From Panicum virgatum (Eukaryota; Streptophyta; Magnoliopsida; Poales; Poaceae), in the NCBI RefSeq assembly GCF_016808335.1, contig NC_053150.1, forward strand, positions 31,513,238 to 31,577,237: a stretch of DNA of 64,000 nucleotides, written 5' to 3'. The translations under genes were made by a program, and so were the position numbers. The notes under the pieces were generated by a model. The model made no database searches. It had not been told where the DNA came from and worked only from the letters and a program-made list of their open reading frames with translations. Below, piece by piece: positions 23,950-34,900 of the stretch; the first letter of the stretch is position 1; each line of letters starts with the position of its first letter.

Positions 23950-26900
23950 TTACATATATACGCGTATATTGTCATATTTACTGTGATTGTCAATATTAGA
24001 TATTCCATCATAGTAGAATTCGCCTTTTGGATCGAGGACTTGCTCAACAATAAATCCGGAGAATTGTTCTTGAATCGCCATAACCTTTTCCTCCGGTATG
24101 AGTTTATCGCGCATCTCCCCGACCTATGGAAAAAGAGGATAATTAATTTCGACTAATTAAAATACGAGTTCAAATATTAACAAGTTTTTTTACTTACTTC
24201 CTCCTCCCAATCTGTCCAGCCCTTTGGAGGACCTACCAGACCATGGATGTTCTCGCATACATAGTATGCGCACAATACAGTGCCTGGTTTCTGCCTCATA
24301 CACTTTAAGAGAGAAGAAATTATCAGGTATTTACATGAATATATAATAAAACTAATGAATCGTGCAACGAATCATCCAAGCGCGTACCGGAAAATCTGTC
24401 TTGATCTTCAATTCCTTGTCAAATTTGCCTGGATGATTTTTAGCGAATTCTTTCCAAACCCTGTGCATGATTAGAACAATTATAGTCAAGTAACAAAGTG
24501 ATTCAAATTATCAGTCACCGACGGAGTAGTGGTAGATTTACTTTTTCATCATGTTAAGAAGATTTTCGTATTGTTCTGGAGGTCTCCTCAATGAGTCCAT
24601 AACCACGAGTAGGCTCTTCTCGGGAATTATGACAATTAGGATCCAGTGTTCACTGCAAGATTATACGGAGGCAGTTCTTGGTAGTTAAGGTTTAAACAAT
24701 TCGATTACAGAATAGAAAGAGTTAGACGGAAGGAATCACTCACGCAAAGTTGTAAGGAAACAATATCATTTGCTTGTTGTGATAAACGCTTATGTACTTG
24801 AACAACATTTGGAATATCTCATCGGTATTGTCGCGTAGAAGCCTCCAATTACAAGTAATTGGGTCGATGAAGCCGAGGTGAGAGTATCCCTTTCTTCTGC
24901 AAGTATGTATCTCCATTCTACATGATACCGAATAAATCAAGAGATCAGTATGTTGAGATCATGCAAAACAATACGTAAGGAGAGTAAAATACTTACAGAA
25001 CCCACAAGGCGACCATAGAGATGTCGAGGGCCTCCTGATGGAATAGTTGGTAAATTTCTTCCCAGTTTATCCATAGAATGGCCTCCCCCCGTAAGAAATC
25101 ATCATCTTTAATCTTTGCGCCCTGCATGAAGATGCAATCGGCCATCGCACGCATGTAGTGCTGGTGCAGCTTATACATTTGCGTTGGAAGCACAGACACT
25201 ACTTCGGGGGGTACAAGAGTTTTGCCGATCTCAAACGTCCATTTGACGACCACATCGGCCTTTGGAATATCTTCTCCCCCTGCAATCTGAGCGGCCGTCA
25301 GGTTTGATTCTTTCAGAAATGTAACAAAGTCTTGTTCTTGCGTCGTCTGTCCCACTACGAGAGGCTCTATTGATTGTTTCTTTTGGGCTCCGAGCTGTGG
25401 AACGTCGGACGACGACGACTTTGATTGTCTCTTCTTTTTCTCAGTAGTTTTGATAATTGTGCGTTCGTAGTCTGAAGGGGGGTCTCTTGGAATGAATTTT
25501 CTCTTATTTGCTTCGCACATTCCCTTAAAAAATTTCAAATCTATCGGATTTATCACTTTCTCGGGCTCCGGCTTCGGCTTCGGCTTGAAGTGCTCTTTAA
25601 CTCTTTCTTGAGTTATCCGATCGCATTCTTCAAGGCTCATGTCCCAGGGTTTAATAGGAGCCTCCTTGGTTTTCTTCTTCTTTTCCTTCTTCTTTGGAGG
25701 CTCCCTAGCCGGTGCAGCTACCTTCTTTGCCGGCGGCCGTTTCTGCTTCTTTGCCGGCGGCGGAGGGGGTGACCATGGAGGCGACGGTGACGCTTGAGTG
25801 TTCATCGGCGCATGAGATGATGGTGATGGAGAATGTGCCGGTGAACCTTGCCGAGACAGTGCTGCCCTTGGGGAGTTTTGCGGAGATGCCGGTCTTGGAG
25901 AGGCATGCTGAGATGCCGGTCTTGGTGTTTGATCATCCGACTTTAGGACAATGTAGCGCTTATCCCATAGGATGTAGCCATGAATGGCTTCTGCTAGTGT
26001 CCTCTCCCCATCGCCTCCAGGAATATCAAGCTCGAGCGTCTCCCAACCCTGGCACACCTGCTCCACGCCAACTCTTGTGTATCTAGGCGGAATTTGCTGC
26101 CCGTGGTACACGTCGCCTGGTTCGGTTGGCATGGCGGTACCGTACGCAACAGTGAACATTAAGTTCTTAACGGCAGTCTGCAGGTCACAAGGTGTCCGGT
26201 GGGTGATCTCATCCACTGGAAATCGCTGCGGGGCCGACGCTTCAACTGCGGCCTGGATCCCCGTGGGCTCGGCAGCGGCGACGTCTGTGGAAGCGCAGCT
26301 ACTTTTCCGCTGAGACAGGTGATCGGCTGCGACACTAGGCTCTGGAGGCAACGTTTGCGCTTGCTGTTGCTGGCTCATTGCTACGGCCACTTGGCGTTGT
26401 ACCTCTTCCTCCAGTCTTTGATCGTGTGACATGAGCCGTTCCTCTAGCCTTCGCAGGTGCTCCCGCTCATCATTCTTTCTTCTTTGCCGGCTTCTATATG
26501 AATCAATGTAATCCCTGAACCCATACTTCCACGGAACCACGCCTTTGCCTCTTGTGCGGCCCGGATGCTCTGGATTCCCAAGGGCGTAAGTCAGCTCGTC
26601 CCTCTCTCTATCTGGCTGGAATGTTCCCTCGGCCGCTGCTTGTATGGCCTCCTGTAGTCTCTGGGCTGCTCGCTGGATGTTTGGCCCATAGATGCAGTCA
26701 CCAGTCATTGGGTCCAAGCTTCCCCCGTGACCATAAAACCAGGTCCTTGACCTTTCAGGCCAGTTCATGGTCGCAGGTCGGATGCCTCTGTCAAGCAGAT
26801 CCTGCTCCATCTTCTCCCATTTGGGTACTGCAAGCTTGTAGCCTCCTTGGCCTAGAGTGTGATGGTACACTTTCTTCGAGGCGTTGTCTTTGGCCTTCTG

Positions 26901-27650
26901 CACCTTTTGAAGCCCAAGCTCTGAAGACTTGTATTCCACAAATGCATCCCAGTGACCCCTGAGCTTTTCGAGCTCGCCGGTAAATACGGGTGTGGTCCCG
27001 GTCTTGATATATTTCTTCGTCAAAATTTTCTTGAATGATCGCAGTTGTTCGGCCATCTTACTCAGGGTCCAGCGCTTGCATATCTCTTCGGATTCAGCTG
27101 GAACCGTGAAGTTTTTCTTAAGCTCCCGCCAGCACCATTCTTTTTCTCTTTCGGGTACCGCATCCCGTTCCTCGCTTGGATTGGAAGCTTTCCAGAGCTT
27201 GAAGCTGATCGGGATGTGGTCCCTGACAATACATCCGGATTGTCTTATGAATTTTTTGGCGGCAGCTTCTGGAGCGATCGGTTCGCCATCTGGACCAACT
27301 TCCGTTATAATGAACCGCCCTTCCAGTTTTTTTGTTGGGCCTCGCTTCGTCTTTTTCTGCTGCGACGATGATCCAGACGGCTATAAAAAAACATTCATAG
27401 TATTCATATAGATTCAGATGAAAATATGATTGTCACTACAAATAATTATAGTTGTGATATGTACATTAGCACTTTGTTCAGCAGCAGCGTCATCCTGAAT
27501 AGATGGTGCCTCAATTCCATCACCGGACATATTCAAATATATGTCGGTATTGCTGCCATCATCAGCTTGTTCAGCGACATCTCCTTGACCTTCGCCAATC
27601 ATATTCAACAAGAACTGTTCGTCTTCCGCGTCTGTGTGTCGCGGGTCCAT
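23950..27650 (-). CDS. CACTA TNP1/Transposase_24-type protein fused to Ulp1-like protease, 7 exons, about 1068 aa
   Basis: Exons on the minus strand: 27650-27465, 27380-24997, 24917-24744, 24652-24542, 24460-24388, 24302-24198 and 24123-23950. All introns are GT-AG, phases agree, and the sum is 3207 bp with no internal stop. Exon 2 carries the Plant transposase (Ptta/En/Spm) block (KKVYHHTLGQGGYKLAVPKW, then ERSRTWFYGHGG), a Gln-rich coiled coil and Pro/Lys-rich linkers. Exons 4-6 carry a C48 Ulp1-like cysteine protease with visible H917 (EHWILIVI), D934 (VVMDSL), Q980 and C987 (RQKPGTVLCAYYVCE). The first half probably binds the subterminal repeats; the protease would cleave SUMO-like conjugates or the protein itself, which is inference. 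The gene seems intact and lies in the same orientation as TNP2. Confidence 0.85.
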
Positions 27651-28168
27651 CGTAACTAAAATATGAATACAAATAAAACCCTTAAAAAATTATCTAAATA
27701 ATCCACATATTTGCGAGCATTTGACTAAGTAACGGAGAATTGTTTGCATGTGTGCGCGTTTGTTGAAGAGTCATGCATGTGCCAGCTAAGCTGGGCCAGT
27801 TTATGATGTACCTGTGTTTGTATTGATCTCGTACGGATGCTATTTTGAAATTCCCCTCAAGATTGAGAGAAGGCTATTTGCTTTGTGAATCGACATAATG
27901 AATCATCTTCTTTAACTCTCCGTTGGAGAACCCAATTGCAACAAAATAATTGTATTTCTTTAGTCTCCGTTACTGGGTTAATTAGTACTTTAGTCGTCAA
28001 ATCACTGCTTCTGCTGATATCTTTACTGTTTCTCTCTTTTAATTTATTCATTTTTTTACATAATACCGTTGTTGATATTCTGTAGTAATTTGTGGAACCC
28101 TAAGTATATGTCTTTTCACCCCTGTTCAAACTTCATCTATCTAAAGACTTATTAGTGTACCCTTTTAT

Positions 28169-28200
28169 CACTACTACAAAAATAATTTGTAGGAACACCC
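28169..28200. other. Internal CACTA-like end motif
   Basis: CACTACTACAAAAATAATTTG inside the large CACTA closely resembles its right terminus. It may mark one end of a second, nested CACTA-type element. No matching second end or 3 bp duplication was found. Confidence 0.4.
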
Positions 28201-28569
28201 CTTTTTTTTAAGGAGCGAATCAAAAAATAACTCATTTCTACTGCTACAAGAAATCCTTAAATGTATGATAGATTTTTGGTGAAATTTACGAAAACTGCCA
28301 TAAATAGACAGGATCTATGACAATTTATAAATTTTCATTATATATTTGCAAATAATCCATATGGACTCTAGTTTGGGCCCAGTTTCTGTGGCAAACATCT
28401 GAAAACATCACAAAATGAAAGTAGAAATCGTCACGAATTTAATATCTTGCTCAAATCACAATAAAATTTTTGCATAAGAATATTGTTGTACAAAAATATG
28501 AGGTGCCGAAATTGAACCTCTAACTCCCTTAACGATGCAAAAGTTTTACTACTTCTTTGCACTAAATTT

Positions 28570-28800
28570 GAGCACCTTGGCGGCGGCGTGAGGTCGGGGC
28601 GGGCTCTGGGCGGCGGCGTGAGGTCGGGGCGGGCTCTGGGCGGCGGCGACGTCGATGGCGGCGGTGCTCGGCTCGCGCGGTGGGGGGAGCAGGACGGCGG
28701 CGGCGGTGGCTCTGGGCGGCGGCGTGAGGTCGGGGCTCTGGGCGGCGGCGACGTCGATGGCGGCGGTGCTCGATCGGCTCGCGCGGTGGGGGGAGCAGGA
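28570..28800. repeat. GC-rich imperfect repeats between TNP1 and TNP2 genes
   Basis: The phrase GCGTGAGGTCGGGGCGGGCT and the phrase GGCGGCGACGTCGATGGCGG each recur. Together they make about three irregular units. Both strands are open by composition alone; no gene is supported. Confidence 0.75.
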
Positions 28801-28869
28801 CGGGCGCAGAGATGAGAAACCAAGTGTTAGGAGAAGGGCGAAGGAGGAAGGAAATATATGGGGGGGGGG

Positions 28870-29115
28870 CCTTTTGTCCCGGGTGAAGCCACGACCCGGG
28901 ACAAAAGGTCCTTTTGTCCCGGGTCGTGGCTTCACCCGGGACAAAAGGCCCCCCCTTTTGTCCCGGGTGAAGCCACCACCCGGGACAAAAGGACCTTTTG
29001 TCCCGGGTGGTGGCTTCACCCGGGACAAAAGGGGTTTTTGGGCGGGCCGGGAAAATTCCCAGCCCGCGGCCCACCTTTAGTCCCGGGTGGATCTACCACC
29101 CGGGACAAAAGGGGC
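28870..29115. repeat. Two perfect 39 bp palindromic pairs plus a partial unit
   Basis: Units 28870-28908 and 28910-28948 are exact reverse complements of each other, one base apart. Units 28954-28992 and 28994-29032 are a second exact pair, differing from the first by one central base. All start CCTTTTGTCCCGGGT. They resemble subterminal CACTA repeats but with a CCCGGGT core unlike the CCGGTTGG core at the element's own ends. A degenerate third unit ends near 29115. Confidence 0.9.
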
Positions 29116-29755
29116 CCGTTTTCCCTCGTTCCCGCCTAATGTTATGTTTGTTTTTGTTTCTTTTTTACTTCTCATTTAAAATTGGCTTTCATATGTTAAT
29201 TCAGATAATAAAATTATGATTCCAAAAATTATGGAACAAAATTTCTTATTATCTCTATATAAACTTGATACACGCAACAAAAATAATTAATTTTCATTCA
29301 AGTGATTGGGTCAATGAAATATCTAACTTTTTTGAAATCATATTTGTTATTTTGACCATGCAAAAATATATTAGGTGAAATTTTTTTCAAACTGTTGCTT
29401 TTCGATAGAAAGTGGATTCTATCACGATATTAACGTTTAAAAAGTGAATTTTAGATAAAATTAAGCAATTTCATGATATTAATGAGTAGTGTGTGTGAGT
29501 TTGAGAGATAGTGTGTATTAGTGAGATTGTGTGTGTTAGTGAAAGAGTATAGTGTGTTAATGTGAATGTAATTTCATGAAATAAATAAAATTAGTTGAGT
29601 AATCCATTATTGAATGAAAATTATAATTGAGTCTAGTAATTAAGTGAAAAATATATAAAATAATATAAAGAACACATAAAATATAATTGTACAGTACATA
29701 TATAATAAAAGTATTCGAATTGCGATTATGTTTTTATACAATAATATAAAATGAT

Positions 29756-32700
29756 TCAAGTACATGAAGGATTAGCGGTAACAGACTTTCTCTTCACAAA
29801 TGTCCCTTGATTATGATCACGGCGCAAGTATGGAGCATCATCATTGGCTAGCAGGATGCATGGATCAGCATTTACTTCGAAAGCTGGAATGGCAACAAAA
29901 TTATTATATTCTTCTGAAAAGTCTGTCTTGTCCTCCACTCCAACGATGTTTCTCTTTCCTGATAGAACTATGTGTCGCTTAGGCTCATCCTTTTGCTTGT
30001 TGATCCCCTTCTTTGGCTTGCTGGACATGTCCTTAATGTAGAAAACCTGAGCGACATCCTGGGCTAGGACAAATGGCTCGTCTCTATACCCAAGATTGTT
30101 GAGATCAACTATTGTCATCCCATACTCATCTTTTGTTACCCCTCCTCCAGATAGCTTAACCCATTGGCAACGAAATAGAGGCACCTTGAAATTGGGACCG
30201 TAATCCAGCTCCCATATCTCTTCAATGTAGCCGTAATATGTGTCTTTTTTTCCATTATTGTCCGTGGCATCCATACGAACACCGCTGTTTTGGTTGGTAC
30301 TCTTTTTATCTTGGGCTATCGTATAAAATGTGTTTCCATTTATCTCGTACCCTTGGTATGTTAAGATATTCCAAGATGGTCCCCTAGCCAATAAGAACAG
30401 TTGTTCACTTATATCCATGTTATGCATTAGATGCTTCCGCAACCAGCTACAGAAAGTGTTCATGTGCTCACGTGTAATCCATGCCTCAGACTTTTCCGGG
30501 AAATTGGAGAGCAGAATTTTCTTGTGTTCCTCGATATATGGGTCAACCAAGGATGATTGTTGAAGAACCGTATAATGCGCTTTCTTGAATGAGAAATCAT
30601 CTGTGCAGACATAAGATTTCTTTCCTAATGTACCCTTTCCAGATAGTCTCCCCTCATATCGCGATTCAGGGACTCCAATCAGTTTAAGGTCATCAATAAA
30701 GTCAACACAAAAGTCAATGATGTTGAAGAAAGATGGTGGAAATATCAGCTCAAAGCCAACAAGACATTGCACCACATCGTTTTGCAGCTTTATCAAATTC
30801 TCCGGGTCAATTATCTTCTGAGAAACTGCGTTGAGGAAGGCACATATCTTCACGATGGTTAACCGGACGTTATCAGGCAGAATCCCCCGCAGCACAACCG
30901 GAAGAAGTTCGGTCATAAGCACATGGCAGTCATGGGACTTGAGATTTGTAAATTTCTTCTCTGCCAAATTTAAGATTCCTTTTATATTGGATGAGTATCC
31001 AGATGGAACCTTTATACTGCTCAAGCAGTCAAACATGGTTTCTTTCTCTTCCTTGCTAAGAGTATAGCTGGCAGGACTTAAGTATTGTCGTCCATTATCT
31101 CGCTGTTGTGGATGTAAGGCATCTCGTTCTTCCATACGTTGCAATTCTTGACGTGCTTCTACTGTATCTTTTGTCTTTCCGTACACTCCCAAGAATGCTA
31201 TCAGGTTGACGCAAAAATTCTTCGTGAGGTGCATCACATCAATTGCATGACGAACATCTAAGACTTCCCAATATGGTAGCTCCCAAAATATAGATTTCTT
31301 CTTCCACATGGGCGCCATTCCATTTTCGTTCGGAACAGGTTGGCTACCAGATCCCTTTCCAAAAACAACTTCTAGATCTTTTACCATGTTGAAGACGTCT
31401 TTACCACTACGGTGCATCGGTTTTGTTCGGTGGTCCGCTTGGCCTTTGAAATGCTTGCCCTTCTTTCGTACCGCATGCCTGATGGGAAGAAACCGACGAT
31501 GACCCATGTATACAACCTTCTTACAGTGAGTCAACCATATATTATCGGTATCATCTAAACAGTGTGTGCATGCTTTGTATCCCTTGTTCGAATGTCCTGA
31601 CAAGTTACTAAGAGTAGGCCAGTCATTGATCGTTACGAACAGCAATGCTCGTAGGTTGAAGTTTTCCTGTTTGTATTCATCCCACATCCGTACACCTTCA
31701 TCGCCCCAGAGCAATAAGAGTTCTTCGACCAATGGTCTTAGGTACACATCAATGTCATTTCCGGGCTGCTTTGGACCCGGGATAAGCACTGGCATCATGA
31801 TGAACTTTCGTTTCATGCAGAGCCATGGTGGAAGATTGTACAGACAAAGAGTCACAGGCCAAGTGCTATGACCACTGCTCATCTCACCAAAAGGATTCAT
31901 GCCATCCGTACTCAAACCGAACCTTATGTTTCTCGCATCCAAATCAAATTTAGGGTACGTTCTATCTATTTTTCTCCACTGCGACCCATCAGCGGGGTGT
32001 CTCAACATCGAGTCTTTCTTGCGTTCCTCTTTGTGCCATCGCATCAACTTAGCATTATCTTTATTTCTAAACAGACGCTTCAAACGTGGTATTATAGGCA
32101 AATACCACATGACCTTCGCAGGAACTCTCTTCCGGGGAGGCTCTCCCTCGACATCTCCAGGATCATCTTTTCTAATCTTGTAACGCAATGCACTGCATAC
32201 GGGACATGCATCCAAATTCTCGTACTCGCCTCGGTAGAGGATGCAGTCGTTGGGGCATGCATGTATCTTTTGCACTTCCAGTCCCAAAGGGCAAACAAGT
32301 TGTTTGGTTTCATACGTTGTGGCAGGCAATTCATTGTCCTTAGGAAGCATTTTTTTAACAAGTTTGAGTAATTCACCAAATCCCTTGTCGGATACACCAT
32401 TTGTCGCCTTCCATTGCAGCAACTCCAAGGTGGTGCCAAGTTTCTTAAATCCATTTTGACAATCTGGGTACAACAACTTATGGTGGTCCTCTAACAACTT
32501 CTGGAACTTCAACCTCTCTGTTTCACTCTCACAGTCTGCCTGCACATTGTGCAATGCTTGCCCCAGATCGTCGCTGGGATCATTTTCTGCTACATCTACT
32601 TCGGGCTCTTCCATGGGAATATCGTCATCGAATGCACCGATTCCAGCATTCCCGGGAAAGTGGTCGTCAAAATCTTCTTCTTCATTGTCTTCCATGGTAA

Positions 32701-32941
32701 CCCCCTGTTCTCCGTGCTTCGTCCAACAAACATACTTTTTCATGAAACCATTTGCGAAAATGTGGCTGTGTAGGATTCTTGAAGATGAGTAATCCTTGTT
32801 ATTGTTGCAATGAACACACGGGCAGCACATAAAACCATTCTGCTTGTTTGCCTCAGCCACAGACAAAAAATAATGCAGGCCATCAATGAATTCTTTCGAA
32901 CGTCGGTCAGCATTGTACATCCATTGCCGGTCCATCTGCAT
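29756..32941 (-). CDS. CACTA TNP2 transposase, single open frame of 1061 aa with internal deletion
   Basis: Domains in order: transposon-associated N-terminal domain (about 1-80, CCPCVHCNN); a Cys motif (HACPNDCILYR, CPVC) near 230-250; the Tnp2/Transposase_21 core (about 330-570, with SNLSGHSNKGYKACTHC and LDVRHAIDVMHLTKNFCVN); a DUF4218 segment near 690-760; and a DUF4216 segment near 900-990. TNP2 is the enzyme that cuts and joins CACTA ends in the nucleus. In DUF4218 the protein passes straight from FELIFPPSFFNI to IDFCVDFIDDLKLIGVP, omitting about 50-60 residues that family members normally have (the HL..HLV...GP...MWPFER stretch). The frame survives, but activity is doubtful. Confidence 0.9.
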   Translation of the reverse strand: MQMDRQWMYNADRRSKEFIDGLHYFLSVAEANKQNGFMCCPCVHCNNNKDYSSSRILHSHIFANGFMKKYVCWTKHGEQGVTMEDNEEEDFDDHFPGNAGIGAFDDDIPMEEPEVDVAENDPSDDLGQALHNVQADCESETERLKFQKLLEDHHKLLYPDCQNGFKKLGTTLELLQWKATNGVSDKGFGELLKLVKKMLPKDNELPATTYETKQLVCPLGLEVQKIHACPNDCILYRGEYENLDACPVCSALRYKIRKDDPGDVEGEPPRKRVPAKVMWYLPIIPRLKRLFRNKDNAKLMRWHKEERKKDSMLRHPADGSQWRKIDRTYPKFDLDARNIRFGLSTDGMNPFGEMSSGHSTWPVTLCLYNLPPWLCMKRKFIMMPVLIPGPKQPGNDIDVYLRPLVEELLLLWGDEGVRMWDEYKQENFNLRALLFVTINDWPTLSNLSGHSNKGYKACTHCLDDTDNIWLTHCKKVVYMGHRRFLPIRHAVRKKGKHFKGQADHRTKPMHRSGKDVFNMVKDLEVVFGKGSGSQPVPNENGMAPMWKKKSIFWELPYWEVLDVRHAIDVMHLTKNFCVNLIAFLGVYGKTKDTVEARQELQRMEERDALHPQQRDNGRQYLSPASYTLSKEEKETMFDCLSSIKVPSGYSSNIKGILNLAEKKFTNLKSHDCHVLMTELLPVVLRGILPDNVRLTIVKICAFLNAVSQKIIDPENLIKLQNDVVQCLVGFELIFPPSFFNIIDFCVDFIDDLKLIGVPESRYEGRLSGKGTLGKKSYVCTDDFSFKKAHYTVLQQSSLVDPYIEEHKKILLSNFPEKSEAWITREHMNTFCSWLRKHLMHNMDISEQLFLLARGPSWNILTYQGYEINGNTFYTIAQDKKSTNQNSGVRMDATDNNGKKDTYYGYIEEIWELDYGPNFKVPLFRCQWVKLSGGGVTKDEYGMTIVDLNNLGYRDEPFVLAQDVAQVFYIKDMSSKPKKGINKQKDEPKRHIVLSGKRNIVGVEDKTDFSEEYNNFVAIPAFEVNADPCILLANDDAPYLRRDHNQGTFVKRKSVTANPSCT

Positions 32942-33157
32942 TTTAAATAAATCGATTTGAATTCTTTACACGTATCGAATAAATAAAATATATCAAACCT
33001 AAATTAAACTAAATGTAACATAACATGAATAATTAAAAGATATGCAATATCTATCATACATCTTGATTAATTAAAAGGGGTACTTAATCCATTACAGAAC
33101 TTAACAAAGGAGTACTATACATGAAATTTAAAAATTCGGTCAACAACACATAGGTTT

Positions 33158-33466
33158 TCAACCGTCCTTGCGTTGGAACGCAGAATGTTCTAACGGATTT
33201 CTTGCTGGCGCAGAATAAGATGGCGGAGCTGAAACCTCCGAGTTTGGTGGTGACGAACCGTAACGCCGCAATAAATCCTCAAGATCAAACGGAGGTTCCT
33301 CGCCCCTTGCCATGCATTCTCTATATTCTTTTTCCAAATAACGGAGCGCTGCCCTATGAAAAGCACTAGGTTTTTTGGACCGACGACCTACTCGAGTTGT
33401 GCCCTTCTCTCCAGAAGGACAACGATCACCCCCACCGGCGCCACTCCCTCCAGCTGTTGAAGCCAT
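33158..33466 (-). CDS. Small basic ORF upstream of TNP2, 102 aa
   Basis: Starts MASTAGGSGAGGGDRC and has mixed, protein-like composition with a probable helix (FHRAALRYLEKEYRECMARG) and an acidic segment (FDLEDLLRRYG). It lies about 220 bp upstream of TNP2 in the same orientation, inside otherwise AT-rich DNA, where a chance ORF with this GC content is unlikely. It could be a separate small protein or an upstream exon. I do not recognise it. Confidence 0.5.
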   Translation of the reverse strand: MASTAGGSGAGGGDRCPSGEKGTTRVGRRSKKPSAFHRAALRYLEKEYRECMARGEEPPFDLEDLLRRYGSSPPNSEVSAPPSYSAPARNPLEHSAFQRKDG

Positions 33467-33794
33467 ATTTTACTGAAAAATACCTTTATTTTCCACAAAA
33501 TTATAAATTCTTACCATTACAAAGCAAAAATTATTTACTATTACAATTACAATGATCAGATTAATAACTCTTGCAAATAACAATGAAATTATATAAAAAA
33601 AGACGAAATGTATCATTAATCCTCAAGAAATCTCTAATTAATTGAAAGAAATCTCTATAACTTCTAATTACTTTGACACCCTTCAGTTCCAGGAGTACAC
33701 TCTTTTCAATATCCAGAAACCCTCTAGAAGAAAAATAAACCTTTATTTCTGAAAATGTATATGTCAGTAACCTCAACCCTGCGGTGATGACACT

Positions 33795-34029
33795 GCCTTT
33801 CGGGGGGACACGGTGCGGTACAAGGATGTCACCAATCGGCTAGTCGCAGCACCAACATTTACGATTAATAGGCACAGCACTTGGCACAGGCAGCATGCTC
33901 GTTCATATGCTCTCAGTACAACAACGGCATGCTGACTGCGTCAAATGCTGTCTTCTTATCAATCGGAAGTGCTGGTGATGCGACCAACCGATTTGCGACG
34001 TCCTTATAGCGCATCGTGTATCCCTGAAA
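33795..34029. repeat. Imperfect inverted repeat with coding-like arms
   Basis: Arms 33795-33873 and 33951-34029 are reverse complements at about 78 percent identity, with a spacer of about 77 bp. The second arm read on the minus strand gives a coding-like phrase (MRYKDVANRLVASPALP). It looks like an inverted duplication of a short gene segment inside the CACTA. Confidence 0.7.
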
Positions 34030-34607
34030 GGTAGTGCCATCACCGTTGGATGGAGATTAACGACGTATACTTGTTTCGAAATAAAGATTTTTTTAGCTTC
34101 TAGATGGTTTCAATGTGAGCCTGATTAAATACATCACTAGAGTGTCAAAATAATCCATTCATAATACAAAAAATTCTATAATATACTCATTTCATTAATT
34201 CATTCACGAATAAAAAAATCAACTATCCACAATATGGTCATATATACAAGTACATCACATGAAGTATCTACACTCATTCTAAAAATTTCTACTATCCATA
34301 TACTCATCTAAATCTAAAAGAAAATTACGCCTACATATATATGCAATCTAGCTAGCAAAATAATGTCCAAGAAATGAGCTAGCTACACATTTTCTCTATT
34401 TCTAAAGTATGAAATGAGCTATACAAGCCAAGGAAGAAGAGAAAAACAAGCCCCAAACCTTTAGAGCAGATGGATGGACGGGGAATCAAAGATCTTCACA
34501 AATGTGGTGAAGAAATGAGCAAGAACTCCTCTATCCCGAGCCAAGAACAGAGAAAACAAGTGAGCTGAATGGCTCGGGCGGGGGGAGAGGGAAGGGGATA
34601 AGGGAAG

Positions 34608-34900
34608 GCCTTTTGTCCCGGTTGGAGGCACGAACCGGGACAAAAGGGGGGACTTTTGTCCCGGTTGGTGGTTCCAACCGGGACAAAAGGCTACGCGGGC
34701 CTTTTGTCCCGGTTGGAACCACCAACCGGGACAAAAGTCTCCCATTTTGTCCCGGTTGGTGTCTCCAACCGGGACAAAAGGCCCCCGTCCCCCCGCTGGC
34801 CCGGCTAGCCGTTGGACCCGGGACAAAAGCCACCTATTGTCCCGGGCCCAAAGGCTGCCGGGACAAATGGCCAGGAACAAAGGCCTGTTTTGTAGTAGTG
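34608..34900. repeat. Right CACTA terminus and subterminal hairpins
   Basis: Units of TTTTGTCCCGGTTGG alternate with their reverse complement in at least four hairpins, followed by weaker units with CCCGGGCC cores. The end is TTTTGTAGTAGTG. The arrangement mirrors the left end. Confidence 0.9.

Larger units (their letters stand above)
23251..34900 (-). mobile_element. CACTA (En/Spm) DNA transposon, 11.65 kb
   Basis: The left end is CACTACAAAAACG and the right end, reversed, is CACTACTACAAAACAGG. Both ends carry subterminal inverted repeats built from TTTTGTCCCGGTTGG. Two long genes lie on the minus strand: TNP2 transposase near the right end and a TNP1-type protein with a Ulp1 protease domain near the left end. 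The 3 bp flanks differ (GTT left, CTA right), so this is not a simple insertion at one site: both flanking sequences are ends of a tandem duplication. Confidence 0.95.

Noticed and set aside
28549..29139. Several ORFs of 75-170 codons over the palindromic repeats
   Set aside because: Produced by the repeat text TTTTGTCCCGGGT in different frames.
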